Shown here: piece after piece, positions 36,309 through 46,600 of the stretch
Layout of the letters: the number at the start of each line of letters is the position of its first letter
How positions within the stretch are numbered: the stretch's first letter is position 1
From: Pieris napi
Lineage: Eukaryota > Arthropoda > Insecta > Lepidoptera > Pieridae
DNA: 64,000 nucleotides
Assembly: GCF_905475465.1 (NCBI RefSeq)
Contig: NC_062247.1
Span: forward strand, 11,656,001 to 11,720,000
Direction of reading: 5' to 3'
The notes under the pieces: generated by a model
What the model was told of the DNA's origin: nothing
The model's input: only the letters and a program-made list of their open reading frames with translations
Databases searched by the model: none
Made by a program: the position numbers and the translations under genes

Positions 36309-38189
36309 TTAAATTTTTTTTTTTTTTATATAATAGGAGGGCAAACGAGCTTGCGGGACGACCAAAAAGGGTAGTCCACGCAGCCCATAGACACCCATTT
36401 TAGTGGGTGCGTTGCCGGCCTTTGAGGGAGGAGTAGGCTCGTTTTTTAAAAATTTGGAGGTCGTATCTCTGAGGGAAGACCCCCCCGGGAGCCGATTCCA
36501 CAGTTCGCTAGTTCGCAAGAGAAAATGCCTTGTGAAGCGGACCGTGGAAGACCTCCAACCATCAAGATGATGCTGGTGAAATTTAGAGGTCGTTCGGCTC
36601 GTACGGTGTTGAAAAGAGGCAGGAGGGATCAACCCAAACAATTCTTCCGAACACTCTCCGTAATAAATTTTGTAAAAAACGCAAAGAGACGCAATGTCTC
36701 TGCGTAGCGATAGAGAATCAAGCCGATCAGTAAGACATTGGAGATTGACAATTCGACAAGCCCTTCGCTGAATTTGGTCAAAAGGAAGAAGCTGGTATTT
36801 GGGAGCACCGGCCCAGAGATGCGAGCAGTATTCCATATGAGGTCGTACTTGAGCTTTGTAGAGCTGCATACGTTGCACCTCAGTGAAATACTGCTTAGCC
36901 CTACCCAAAACACCCAGCTTTTTGGAAGCCAGTTTGGCTTTTTCTTCCAGATGACTGCGAAATTGGACTTCTTTCGAAATGCCAACCCCAAGGATACTGA
37001 GGCTGTGTGACGAACTAAGGAGAGCGCCTTCAAATTGAGGAGATACGACAAAAGGATCTTTCTTGGCAGAAAACGAACAAACCTGAGTCTTTGTAGGATT
37101 AAACTTAACAAGGTTGTTACTACCCCACACAGAAACCTTCTCCAGAATCGACTCAATTCCGAGAACAAGTATGTTGCGACTCTCATCGACTTCAAATCGA
37201 GACATGTTCTGATGGCCGGAATATAATGTGTCGATGGTGCTGTCGTCTGCATAGCAATGGATGTTGTCGATATTCAACAGGTCATCGATATGCAGAACGA
37301 ACAGGGTCGGCGAAAGGACACAACCTTGCGGAACGCCTGCATTGATGGGTCTAGGATTGGAACACGCTCCGTCAACTAGGACTTTAATGCTACGTCCTAC
37401 AAGAAAATTTGCCAGCCATCGGCATAAGCCATCGGGCAAACCGTATGACGGTAGTTTCGAAAGAAGCGCCCTATGCCAAACCCTATCAAAGGCCTTAGCT
37501 ATATCCAAGCTAGCGGCCAATGCCTCTCCCTTACTTTCCACAACTTCGGCCCATCTATGAGTTAGATAGGCAAGAAGATCACCAGCCGAGCGGCCACGGC
37601 GAAAGCCATACTGACGATCACTAATTAGCTGGTGCTCCTCCAGATATCGCAAGAGCTGCCTATTGATGATAGACTCCATTACCTTTGAAAATAAAGAAGT
37701 GATTGCGATAGGTCTGTAGCTGGATGGTTCAGAGCGGTCACCTTTTTTGGGAATGGGATGAACATGCGCAGTCTTCCATGAGCTTGGAACTACGCCCGAG
37801 GAGTACGAGAGTCGAAAGAGCCGTGTAAGCACCGGAGTCAGCTCAGAAGCACAGGTCTTAAGAACGATCGAGGGAAGGCCGTCAGGACCACTTGACTTGT
37901 GGGTATCAAGGGAGATTAAGGCCCTCCGCACACCAATCTGTTCGAATCGAACTTCAGGCATAGAAAACCCGCAATGCGGAATAGTGGGCGGTAAGGTCCC
38001 TGAGTCATTAAGCGTGGAGTTAGATGCAAAGAGAGAGCAAAGGAGTTCTGCTTTCTCTTTCGCCGAGTGAGCCATCGAGTCATCCTCCTTTCGCAAAGAT
38101 GGTAAAGAGGGCTGACAAAAGTTTCCCTGAGTTGCCTTCGCCAATGACCAAAAAAAAATTAAAAATAAAGTTGTAGTACAGTTATACAC
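36309..38189 (-). CDS. LINE reverse transcriptase, 5'-truncated but open
   Basis: A 626-codon minus frame with a complete non-LTR reverse-transcriptase domain. Blocks in order: KSSGPDGLP (about residue 98), IPKKGDRSEPSSYRPIAITS (146-165), QYGFRRGRSAGDLLAYL (193-209), SLDIAKAFDRVWH with the first catalytic Asp (227-239), GVPQGCVLSPTLF (285-297) and HCYADD with the catalytic pair (311-316). The C-terminal tail includes SELWNRLP. The family is Jockey/CR1-like by layout. The apurinic endonuclease domain is absent. Residues 1 to about 14 are flanking sequence, so the true element joins near SLAKATQG at about 38150. The frame runs through the 3' end to an A-run (KKKK). It could supply a polymerase only if expressed from a neighbouring promoter; as a mobile element it is dead on arrival. 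Confidence 0.9.
   Translation of the reverse strand: MYNCTTTLFLIFFWSLAKATQGNFCQPSLPSLRKEDDSMAHSAKEKAELLCSLFASNSTLNDSGTLPPTIPHCGFSMPEVRFEQIGVRRALISLDTHKSSGPDGLPSIVLKTCASELTPVLTRLFRLSYSSGVVPSSWKTAHVHPIPKKGDRSEPSSYRPIAITSLFSKVMESIINRQLLRYLEEHQLISDRQYGFRRGRSAGDLLAYLTHRWAEVVESKGEALAASLDIAKAFDRVWHRALLSKLPSYGLPDGLCRWLANFLVGRSIKVLVDGACSNPRPINAGVPQGCVLSPTLFVLHIDDLLNIDNIHCYADDSTIDTLYSGHQNMSRFEVDESRNILVLGIESILEKVSVWGSNNLVKFNPTKTQVCSFSAKKDPFVVSPQFEGALLSSSHSLSILGVGISKEVQFRSHLEEKAKLASKKLGVLGRAKQYFTEVQRMQLYKAQVRPHMEYCSHLWAGAPKYQLLPFDQIQRRACRIVNLQCLTDRLDSLSLRRDIASLCVFYKIYYGECSEELFGLIPPASFQHRTSRTTSKFHQHHLDGWRSSTVRFTRHFLLRTSELWNRLPGGSSLRDTTSKFLKNEPTPPSKAGNAPTKMGVYGLRGLPFLVVPQARLPSYYIKKKKI
36315..38160 (-). mobile_element. 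5'-truncated LINE insertion
   Basis: Extent of the LINE sequence carrying the open reverse transcriptase. The 3' end is the A/T-rich run at 36312-36330; the 5' break is near the A-run at 38150-38160. A 7-base AATTAAA lies on both sides (36308 and 38158) and might be part of a target duplication, but in such AT-rich DNA this is weak. Confidence 0.75.
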
Positions 38190-38211
38190 TTAGTCGTACA
38201 GTATATAAAAC

Positions 38212-38487
38212 CAGTGGTGATACAACCTTTTTAGGTCTGATACAGATTTCTGTATGTTTCATGATCATTTGTCAATCTAATAGGCAAGCAGGTGATCTCC
38301 TGTTTCTGACACACGCCGTCGACTTTTTTTCGGGTCTATAGCAAGCCGGTTACCTCACGGTTTCTTCGCCGTTGGAGCGAATGTTAAATGCGCACATAGA
38401 AAGTCCATTGGTGCACAGCCGGGGATCGAACCTAAGACCTCAAGGATAAGAGTTGCACGCTGAAGCCACTAGGACAACACTGGTCAA
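38212..38487 (-). repeat. tRNA-derived SINE (family of 18650), near full length
   Basis: TACAACCTTTTTAGGTCTGA, ATTTGTCAATCTAATAGGCA, GACACACGCCGTCGACTTTT, TTGGAGCGAATGTTAAATGC, GGTGCACAGCCGGGGATCGA and the head CACTAGGACAACACTGGTC. Confidence 0.85.
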
Positions 38488-39240
38488 TACAGTACGTATA
38501 AAATAACTCACAGCAGCACGTCATGGCGATAAGGCCTAATTCCCAAACAAGGTTCCCAATTCATTAATCTCCTTAGATAAGTTCACAGATTACATAAAAT
38601 GAAGCATAATTTTATCAATATTTCTAATTAATTTATCTGGGTTTTTGGAGTTCCACTTTTATCAGGCTAATGGATGAAACGTAGATAATTATCAAGAGAA
38701 ATTTTAAGAGCATGAATAATCCGCTTAAAATAAAGGCAACCGTTTCAACTATGCCAAATGTTTCCAAGTAAGTTAAAATTACTGCCCCAATTTCTCAGGT
38801 ACGTAAACAGATGCTGTTAACTTGATACCTTAAACTTTGTAACTAAATTTATGAAAGCATTTTTTGATGAATTTTGTATGAAGCAATCTTAGAGTAGATT
38901 CTTCCCTTGATACTGAATTATACGACATATAATTGTAATTATGTTCGTAACTGATAGTATAGTAGTTTTTTTTATTTTAGGACCATGGTGTTTACATATA
39001 ATTCTTTTAATATATAAAAAATTTAACAACTATTTTGAAAGAGTAAGTATGAAGTTTCTTGCCTATTCTTCTCCATATGAAACTAAAGGGGCAACTAGTC
39101 ATTTTTTTTATATTTCTATCTTGTAATTTTGACTTTCAAAAAGGGCCTTTTAAATTTGTATAAATGATTTGACTTTGACTTTAATAATTGCGTCTTGTGT
39201 TCGATATCTAATCCACACAGCTAGAAAATAATGTAACTGA
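38488..39240. other. no gene seen
   Basis: AT-rich; the 61-codon frame 38941-39126 is without motif. Confidence 0.4.
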
Positions 39241-39253
39241 CGACTCATTGGGG

Positions 39254-39921
39254 ACATTTCACGTGAAGCGGACAGGGAAAAAAAAGTGAGGTTCTGAAAA
39301 TCGACCATATTCGGCCCATTTGTACTTCTAGTAGGTATGAATGTGTACGCAAAATATTTTTTTTGTATAGTGTATATTTACCAAGTTATAGGTTTCAAAA
39401 GAACTGTCGTTGATTGGTACTACAATTTTTCGAAAGTAATTTTTCGAATATAACAAATCTACTATAAAATATTTGACATAGCGATACATATTAAAAATAT
39501 ACTGTTCTTTTTGACAGTAAAAAAAATTTAAAAATTAAAAAAAAACTAATGGCCAAAACCGGAAGTAAACTTTTCAAACCAGAATTACAGTCACTTCGAC
39601 CATTTTTTTTTTCTTTTTTTTTCTTTCAAAATATAGCTTAAATGATAATGAAAGTACACTAGAAAATTTAAAATGGGATCTCTATTAGTTTACGAGATAC
39701 GTTGAATAATATACACCCGCGTCGCATGGGGCGCCATATGTAGCGCTTGCAAGGTTGAGCAGTTTGCGCGATATTGCAACTTTATTAATATTTTATATCG
39801 TTTTAGCGTATATTTATCCTCATTTAATGATATGAAATAAGTTTTATTAATATAATATAATATAAATATAACTACATAATACAAATATAAGTTAATAATA
39901 TATTATACGTTTTTGGAGCAG
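39254..39921 (+). repeat. left long terminal inverted repeat
   Basis: Includes CATATTCGGCCCATTTGTAC, TAGCGATACATATTAAAAAT, ATGGCCAAAACCGGAAGTAA and GTCGCATGGGGCGCCATATG in order, each found inverted in the right arm. Confidence 0.95.
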
Positions 39922-40221
39922 TAGAAAAGTTTTATTATTTGCGAAACGTGACTAATAGCGCCATCTGTTAGTAACGTGTAGTACTTTTTTGTCTCAGATA
40001 GAGTCAAACGGTCAAACCTATCTACAAGAAAGAGATAGAAATATGACGCCTAGCGGTTTCGTAACTTAAACTTTAGTGTTGCTTTAACCGCTCAGCGACT
40101 TGTGCACGTTTTAATCTGTGACAGTTATTATTATTAATGGCGCCGTACGATGTTTTAACCCATTTCACTTGGTACTTCATCGAAAATTTAAAAATTTAAG
40201 GAAAATATCTAAAAAAAATAT

Positions 40222-40897
40222 CTGCTCCAAAAACGTTTTTTCTTTATAATATATTATTAACTTATATTTGTATTATGTAGTTATATTTATATTATATTAA
40301 TAAAACTTATTTCATATCATTAAATGAGGATAAATATACGCTAAAACGATATAAAATATTAATAAAGTTGCCATATCGCGCAAACTGCTCAACCTTGCAA
40401 GCGCTACATATGGCGCCCCATGCGACGCGGGTGTATATTATTCAACGTATCTCCTAAACTAATAGAGATCCCATTTTAAATTTTCTAGTGTACTTTCATT
40501 ATCATTTAAGCTATATTTTGAAAGAAAAAAAAAGAAAAAAAAAATGGTTGAAGTGACTGTAATTCTGGTTTGAAAAGTTTACTTCCGGTTTTGGCCATTA
40601 ATTTTTTTTAAATGTTTAAATTTTTTTTTTACTGTCAAAAAGAACAGTATATTTTTAATATGTATCGCTATGTCAAATATTTTATGGTAGATTTGTTATA
40701 TTCGAAAAATTACTTTCGAAAAATTGTAGTACCAATCAACGACAGTTCTTTTGAAACCTATAACTTGGTAAATATACACTATACAAAAAAAATATTTTGC
40801 GTACACATTCATACCTACTAGAAGTACAAATGGGCCGAATATGGTCGATTTTCAGAACCTCACTTTTTTTTCCCTGTCCGCTTCACGTGAAATGTCC
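40222..40897 (-). repeat. right long terminal inverted repeat
   Basis: Inverse of the left arm; about 8 bp longer because of longer A/T runs. The high similarity of the arms points to recent insertion or ongoing homogenisation. Confidence 0.95.
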
Positions 40898-41145
40898 CAT
40901 TGGTCAAGTGGTTGTTAGCCCTGACTGCGAATCCATGGGTCCCGGGTTCGATCCTCGGCTGAGATGAACATCGATGTGATGAACATTTATTGTTGTGCTT
41001 AGATCTTGGGTGTTTAAATATGTATTTATATGCCTATCTATCTATAATATGCATGTATATCCGTTGCCTAGTACCCATAACACAATCTTCACCAGCTTAG
41101 CATGGGACTAGGTCAATAGGTGTGAATTGTCTTAAAAAAAAAATT
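40898..41145 (+). repeat. tRNA-derived SINE (family of 26112), interrupted at its head
   Basis: Begins with the target copy CATTGG, then TCAAGTGGTTGTTAGCCCTG, GGTCCCGGGTTCGATCCTCG, GAACATCGATGTGATGAACA and GTTGCCTAGTACCCATAACA. It contains a segment (TCTTCACCAGCTTAGCATGG) absent from the 26112 copy. Its first bases are on the other side of the long-inverted-repeat element at 39246-39253. Confidence 0.85.
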
Positions 41146-43199
41146 AACCAATACGTGTTCATTACACAGTACTTGTAGATTGTTTTGTAATTAATTTCAA
41201 GCGAACTAAGTCGAAGCAAAAGTGTGAAATACTACAAAAAGAGACTGTTGATATATATCCCCAGGTTTATTGTTAAATGAAGCCTTTTTCAAGCCATTAC
41301 CGCAACTTTTAAAGCAATTTCCATGTAAGCACTAACAAGTTAATATGGCAGACGGGATTCATTTATCACGGTGTCGTCCCTCACGTAAACATTTTAATAA
41401 ATGCTTTCATATGCAAAAATTAATTTTAATGATACTAATTTTGTACGTGTTGCTTTAAGTGAACATTTATGGATACATGGAGCTGTGAATAGTGACAGAA
41501 TACGTGGCACTTAATAAATGCTTCCATACTGAGTACTGAGTGCTATGTACCAATGGGATTAACGGTTTATATCATTATTTCATTCTAATATGAAAGAAAC
41601 CAGCTTAAGAAACAAAATATTACCTTATGTTTCTCCTGATCAACTCTTGTTCCTCTGATAAAAAATATTGAAAAATCTAACCATGAAAACTGAGACACGA
41701 CGTATGAAGGGTAAGTAAGTATCATACATACGTCCAGTAGCTCAACATCTATGTATTTATGCATGTATTCGGTAGGCTGTGATTTTTTTTTTATACACAA
41801 TAATTTTTATATACTAAATATATACATTATTCTTACCAATACGATAATACAATAATGTCGAAAAATGAAAAAAAAAAACTTAATATACACAATAGGTATC
41901 GCTATTGTGAACTTATTCTGCGAACATATAAAGTTGTAGATATAGACATATAGCGTCCCAAGACTAGGACAAGGGAAAGTACCTTAAATATAGTATATAA
42001 GATATTTTCCTGAAAAAAGATTTTATTTTATTTTGAAAAGTAAGTATTACTGCATTCAATGATCATCTTAAAATTACTTGTCTCGCCTGGGAATTGAACC
42101 GCCCCAAATGTGAAAACAAACACCCATTATTTTTTGATGCCAATCAAGAGAATGGACAAAAAATAATAATTCTTCTGAAGTAACATTGTATTTTAAGAGA
42201 AAGGAACAAAGTGAAATTAATCATTTTAATAAAATTAAAAACTTACTTGATCCCCGATGTCTTGTATAGAATGAATCTAGGCTAATCTTTAATAAGAACA
42301 AATATTAATATTTATAATTTTTAAACTTAAACTCAAATCTTTATTGCATTCCTTATGTACATAATTTATTACAATAATGAATAAGGACCTTGGCTAGGCA
42401 CAGCAATGTTATGAGAGGGCATGCTTTATTATAGTTTCTTATATTCTTATACATTCCTATTCTTATAAGATACATTATTTATTTGGTATATTTACTTTGG
42501 TTTCACGTTGCGAAAAGGTACTTAACATTATTCATAAACTTAACTTTTATAAAGAAATTAAAATCTATCAGTCAGATACTCTGTAACAGTGTAATAACAT
42601 TTCTTATATAATAATTCCTTTAGAAATTTGGTAAACCTCAGGTTATTTGTTTCATTCTTCAAATTTTCTGGTAATTTGTTATATATTTTTATGGAGGAGG
42701 TCAATGGTCCTGATTGATTAAAGCAAATAATAATAAAAACTCTGCAAAGATATGGCGGTCTGTATTTGCATGATACCTAAATTGATGTTTTATAATTTTT
42801 ACGAATCAGCTAAGTTGCGTGGAAACGCACAGTAATCATATTTTATATACAAATCTTATCAGCGAATTTGAAATTCATGGATTCGTATTTGAAAAATCGT
42901 CGTCATTTCTATTAAAGGGAATTACAATGTTAAAAGTCTGGTCTAATATCGAAAGTCGCGTAGCAACAAATACCATTCGTATTTATTGTCGTGTCGTTTT
43001 CGTGACCTTGAATTAATTTAGGGGTCAAACTTTTTTATTATCTTGAAAGTGACTGTACATGTGTATGTGTAGATATAACGAGATGAAATTAGTATACGAG
43101 TGTTACGTTCGACATTCATCCTTCGAGTAGTAGGTTTCTTTTTTTTTAATTCAAAGTGGCGTCTTGTTTTGGATGAGCTTATAAAACTAAACAATAATG
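41146..43199. other. no gene seen
   Basis: AT-rich. 42310-42480 (CTTTATTGCATTCCTTATGT, TTATGAGAGGGCATGC) and 42560-42790 look like an inverted LINE 3' region (GGTAATTTGTTATATATTTT is the inverse of an N-x-LP tail style), too decayed to annotate further. Confidence 0.4.
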
Positions 43200-43455
43200 T
43201 TACACAGAAGGATAAAGCATCTTTGTATCTTCATTCCTTGCATCTTTGTAGCTTGTTAGATGGCGAGTCGTAGGTTCGAACCCCGGCTGTGCACCAAGGG
43301 ACTTTCTGTTTAAGTGCATTATGATACTCGCTCATACGGCGAAGGAAAACGTCGTGAGGAAACCGACATAGACCGAAAATTTCGATGGTGTGTGTCGGGC
43401 ACAGAAGATTGATCACCTACTTGCCTATTAGAAATGATCCAAGAACAGATTAAAA
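43200..43455 (+). repeat. tRNA-derived SINE (family of 18650), plus strand
   Basis: CGAGTCGTAGGTTCGAACCC (B box), CGGCTGTGCACCAAGGGACT, GCTCATACGGCGAAGGAAAA, CGTCGTGAGGAAACCGACAT, GTGTGTCGGGCACAGAAGAT and CACCTACTTGCCTATTAG. The head is diverged. Confidence 0.8.
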
Positions 43456-43929
43456 GCGTGTAGCGGTATTGTATACCAATAATATAAAATTCGTATATAT
43501 TTTTTTTTTATTTATTTATTAGCAGATAATTATATAATTTAGCATTTTTTATATTGTATTGAAAGTAATTATGTAGTTGTATACTATCGAAATTAACTAT
43601 TTTTTATTTTAACAATAAAAAAGATAAAGCATTTGTAGCATAACTTTTGTGTGTATATTATTATTTTATGTATGTTCTTTTTTGTTTGTTCTTATGTATG
43701 TTTGATCTTATTTAGACTTATTCTTGTTAGAATTTACACACTATAACCTTAAGTTACACTCAACGACTGCATTCTAAAGTACCTTCAGATGAAAAATGAT
43801 TATATTTTATTTAATATATTTAAAGCTCAGGGTGGTCAAAAGTAAAACGTATATAATAATATTAAAATAATATATATTTTGATGCAAAAGTAAATTTTAA
43901 TTTATGTTACTATTATTAATTACCTAAAA
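43456..43929. other. no gene seen
   Basis: AT-rich with a TATGTATG-rich stretch at 43650-43710. Confidence 0.4.
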
Positions 43930-44155
43930 TATCACATGGGACATGGTGTAATGGTTGCAGCTCCTTACAAACGTTTTGTAAAACAAAAAAATGGCGATTA
44001 AAATGAGTGGCGGAGAGTTTATTGCCAGTTCTTCTCTACGCCCTTGATTTGAGAACTGGCAGTAAATGTAAAATTAGAAGCATTAATATGTATTTCTTTA
44101 CTGACATGTCATAACTGTACATTATGTTACCTATGTGATTAACTGATTTTTTACT
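43930..44155 (+). repeat. AACTGGCAGTAAATG-family repeat, 3' half
   Basis: ATCACATGGGACATGGTGTA, TGGTTGCAGCTCCTTACAAA, GGCGGAGAGTTTATTGCCAG, CCCTTGATTTGAGAACTGGC and ATTATGTTACCTATGTGATT. It shows the family's own orientation and 3' end clearly. Confidence 0.8.
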
Positions 44156-44429
44156 TTACTTTACTTTAATATATATTTTGTTGTAAAAGGAAATAGCATG
44201 TCTAGCCCAATCACGATCCATCTTTCCGTTGAACCAATCACAATCAAACGAAACGCGCCACTGTTTCGTCTTTACAACCTTATCTAGGCTATAAACCAAG
44301 GTTCTACTATAGGTTAAAGGCGTATAGCCTATACAGGAGTTCCACTCCAACTCTTAGGTAAGGTAGAAAATTATAATATCTACCCTCCTCAACATATAGA
44401 ATGCTATTTGTATTCGTATAGGTTACAAG

Positions 44430-44765
44430 TGTTAGCTTTTATTATTTATTTAATAATATTCTAAATAATTTATGAAACATATTCTTTTGCTACAAGTGCG
44501 CATGTGCAATAATTACTCATTTGACTCGTTCGGTTATTTACGAATTGTTACGAATTGACTCGAATAACTGCCCGAAGTGGGAAGGTCGAGTCAGAGTGGG
44601 GACTAAAGGATAAAACAGCTGGTAGCACATGCGCACAGGCAATTCCTTTGTTCAAGTTGGTGTTTATACATTTTACGTAGGGTCAGTGTGTGAAATATAG
44701 TAAATCAAGTCATCATTGGAGTGTTTAATTTCCTACCCTAAGAACCAGATCAACTAGCCCTAACA
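44430..44765. repeat. first LTR (336 bp)
   Basis: Begins TGTTAGCTTTTATTATTTAT and ends AACTAGCCCTAACA. It carries a perfect 12-bp inverted pair, GTGCGCATGTGC at 44496-44507 and GCACATGCGCAC at 44625-44636, and ends in a 6-bp inverse of its start (TGTTAG/CTAACA). Confidence 0.95.
44693..44697 (+). promoter_or_regulatory. possible initiator TCAGT in the LTR
   Basis: TCAGT, the arthropod initiator core, lies in GGGTCAGTGTGTG, about 80 bp after GGATAAAACAGC, a poor TATA match and too far for one. It would place a transcript start near 44694 if the element is read on the plus strand. Inference only. Confidence 0.3.
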
Positions 44766-45572
44766 AATCAGAAGAGCGGGATGCCATCGAGGTAAACTGA
44801 TATGGTATATCATATCCTTGGTGTAAAGGATTAACGCCCACGAGGTATGCGATTTTTTTTTTCCTTTTTACATTTTGTAACCTAAAGATGTAGGTACTCT
44901 TTTTTTTTTATTATTTTTATTACACCTTTGAAGGTAAATTAGTTACATTTGTTATGAAACCTAGCTTACGATTATGAAGTTTTGTATTTTTACTAACGGA
45001 AGACTGTGCTATTGCGTAGGAAGTGTGGGACTGTGCTGTTTTAGGTTATCTAAATTTTTTACCAACTATAACCCGTCGGCCCTGTCTTGTCGTCTTATAT
45101 CGATGAAAATCAAAACTTCCCAGCTGAAGTCCTTCATACCTACCTAACATAAATGGAAGAAAATGAATCCTATACGAGTGTTCGAAATACATAATTTTAT
45201 AATATTTGATGAGGGTGATCCCAAATATTTTTACTCGGCCGATCCTCATATGTTTTTATTAGTCTTTGTTGAGATTTACTCGAGTTACGTTAGATGTATA
45301 TATAGTTTTTGATAATTATAATTGATAATATGTAGTTACGTCCACTAATTAGAATTTTATAGTGAGTGTTTAGTGCGTGTTTAAGAAACGTTCTGGTAGG
45401 GAGACATTATGGCGAGGTATGTACTCGGGATTTTGCTATGAGTTATGCATCGACGGCCACCGAACCTGTCCTGTAAAACATATAACGTTATTTATTTTAA
45501 AGCTGTTACATTACATATTTTTATAATACTTACCGTCGGTTTAGTTGAAATAAATTGAATCATTATTATAAG

Positions 45573-45960
45573 ATACTAGCAGACCGGCCAAGCGCGTTGC
45601 TGTGGCTAAGGTTTTTCTTATATTACATAGTAGTAAACTATTCAAGGGAGACGGTAGGAGAACACTAGTCATGGGGACCACCATGCTTTATTGGTTGTTA
45701 TGCCGTTGAATTGTAGCTTATGTGAAACGTTGGTACTTTCAACACAGCGCCATCTGTTAGAATTGTGACTGTTCAATAATAAACAAATATTTTGCAATAA
45801 AATAATATAAATTGAAATGTAAGCTATCCTATCTTTTAAGTTAGATCAAACTGCACACGGTGTGCAAAATATTTGATATCGGTTCGGTAGTCAGGAGTCG
45901 ATAGTGGACAAACAACGTGACACGTAATTTATATATTAAGATTTACGACAGATTACACAA
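45573..45960 (+). repeat. dispersed repeat, copy 2 of the window-start repeat
   Basis: ACTAGCAGACCGGCCAAGCG to AACAACGTGACACGTAATTT as at 14-360. This copy has a GGTTGTTATGCCGTTG stretch and a GGTGTGCAAAATATTTGATA stretch lacking in the first copy. It sits inside the LTR element. Confidence 0.85.
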
Positions 45961-46003
45961 GTAATTAGTTTAATTTTGTCTCATATTTTAACAATTTTTT
46001 TTT

Positions 46004-46600
46004 TAGAGGTTATTTGGTGAGTTGAATATTTTAATAAAGTTTTATTTTTACAGACTACTTTATTATAAATGTTTTACCATTTTTTTTTTAATTATTAGGC
46101 AACTTGAATATTAAAATAAGATACATTTAATTAATTTATTATTTTTAGATGTTCCAAGCTGATTTAATATTATAATAAGTTTCTTACAGAACTAATTTAT
46201 TTTAATTTTACCATTTTTTTTAGAGGTTCTTTGGTGAGTTGAATATTTTAATAAAGTTTTATTTTTACAGACTACTTTATTATAAATGTTTTACCATTTT
46301 TGAAATTATTTGGCAAGTTGAATATTATAATAAGTTACATTTAATTAATTTATTATTTTTAGAAGTTTCAAGTCTGTTTAATATTATAATATTTTTACAG
46401 AACTAATTATTAAAAAAAAATTTTTTATATATATTTTATACCATTTTTAGAAATTATTTAGTGACTGTTATTATAATAAGGTTTTTACATATATAATTTA
46501 CTTTAAAATAATTATTCATTTTTAGAAGTTCAGTTAGTTTAATATTAAGGTATTTACAAAAGTAATAAATTTTACAATAATTTTCGCCATTTATCGTAGA
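46004..46600 (+). repeat. AT-rich tandem array with ~217-bp higher-order period
   Basis: TAGAGGTTATTTGGTGAGTT with TTTTTACAGACTACTTTATT at 46004 recurs at 46221 almost unchanged. Within each period are ~65-75 bp subunits built on GTTGAATATT(A/T)TAATAA and CATTTTT(A)GA. The last units, to about 46600, are decayed. Inside the LTR element; noncoding. Confidence 0.8.

Larger units (their letters stand above)
39254..40897. mobile_element. 1.64-kb DNA element with ~670-bp inverted repeats
   Basis: The left arm 39254-39921 begins GGACATTTCACGTGAAGCGG and ends GTTTTTGGAGCAG. The right arm 40222-40897 is its inverse, nearly identical over its length apart from homopolymer differences and a few substitutions. 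The unique centre is only ~300 bp and has no reading frame. CATTGG flanks both sides (39248-39253 and 40898-40903), a 6-bp target duplication. Removing the element restores CTCATTGGTCAAGTGG, the SINE head seen intact at 26112. A slip of the border gives a 4-bp ATTG alternative. The element encodes no transposase. Superfamilies with 6-7 bp duplications include IS3EU and Dada; neither is proven. Confidence 0.93.

Noticed and set aside
36525..37560. Plus-strand and second minus-strand frames (up to 207 codons) within the LINE
   Set aside because: They overlap the 626-codon reverse-transcriptase frame and carry no motifs of their own.
39690..40821. Small frames in the long-inverted-repeat element as a transposase
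   Set aside because: They lie in the arms, so each appears twice, and are Lys/Tyr/Ile-rich without any DDE-type motif.
44426..44770. An independent solo LTR
   Set aside because: Its two immediate flanks (CAAG and AATC) do not match, while the outer flanks of the LTR pair do.
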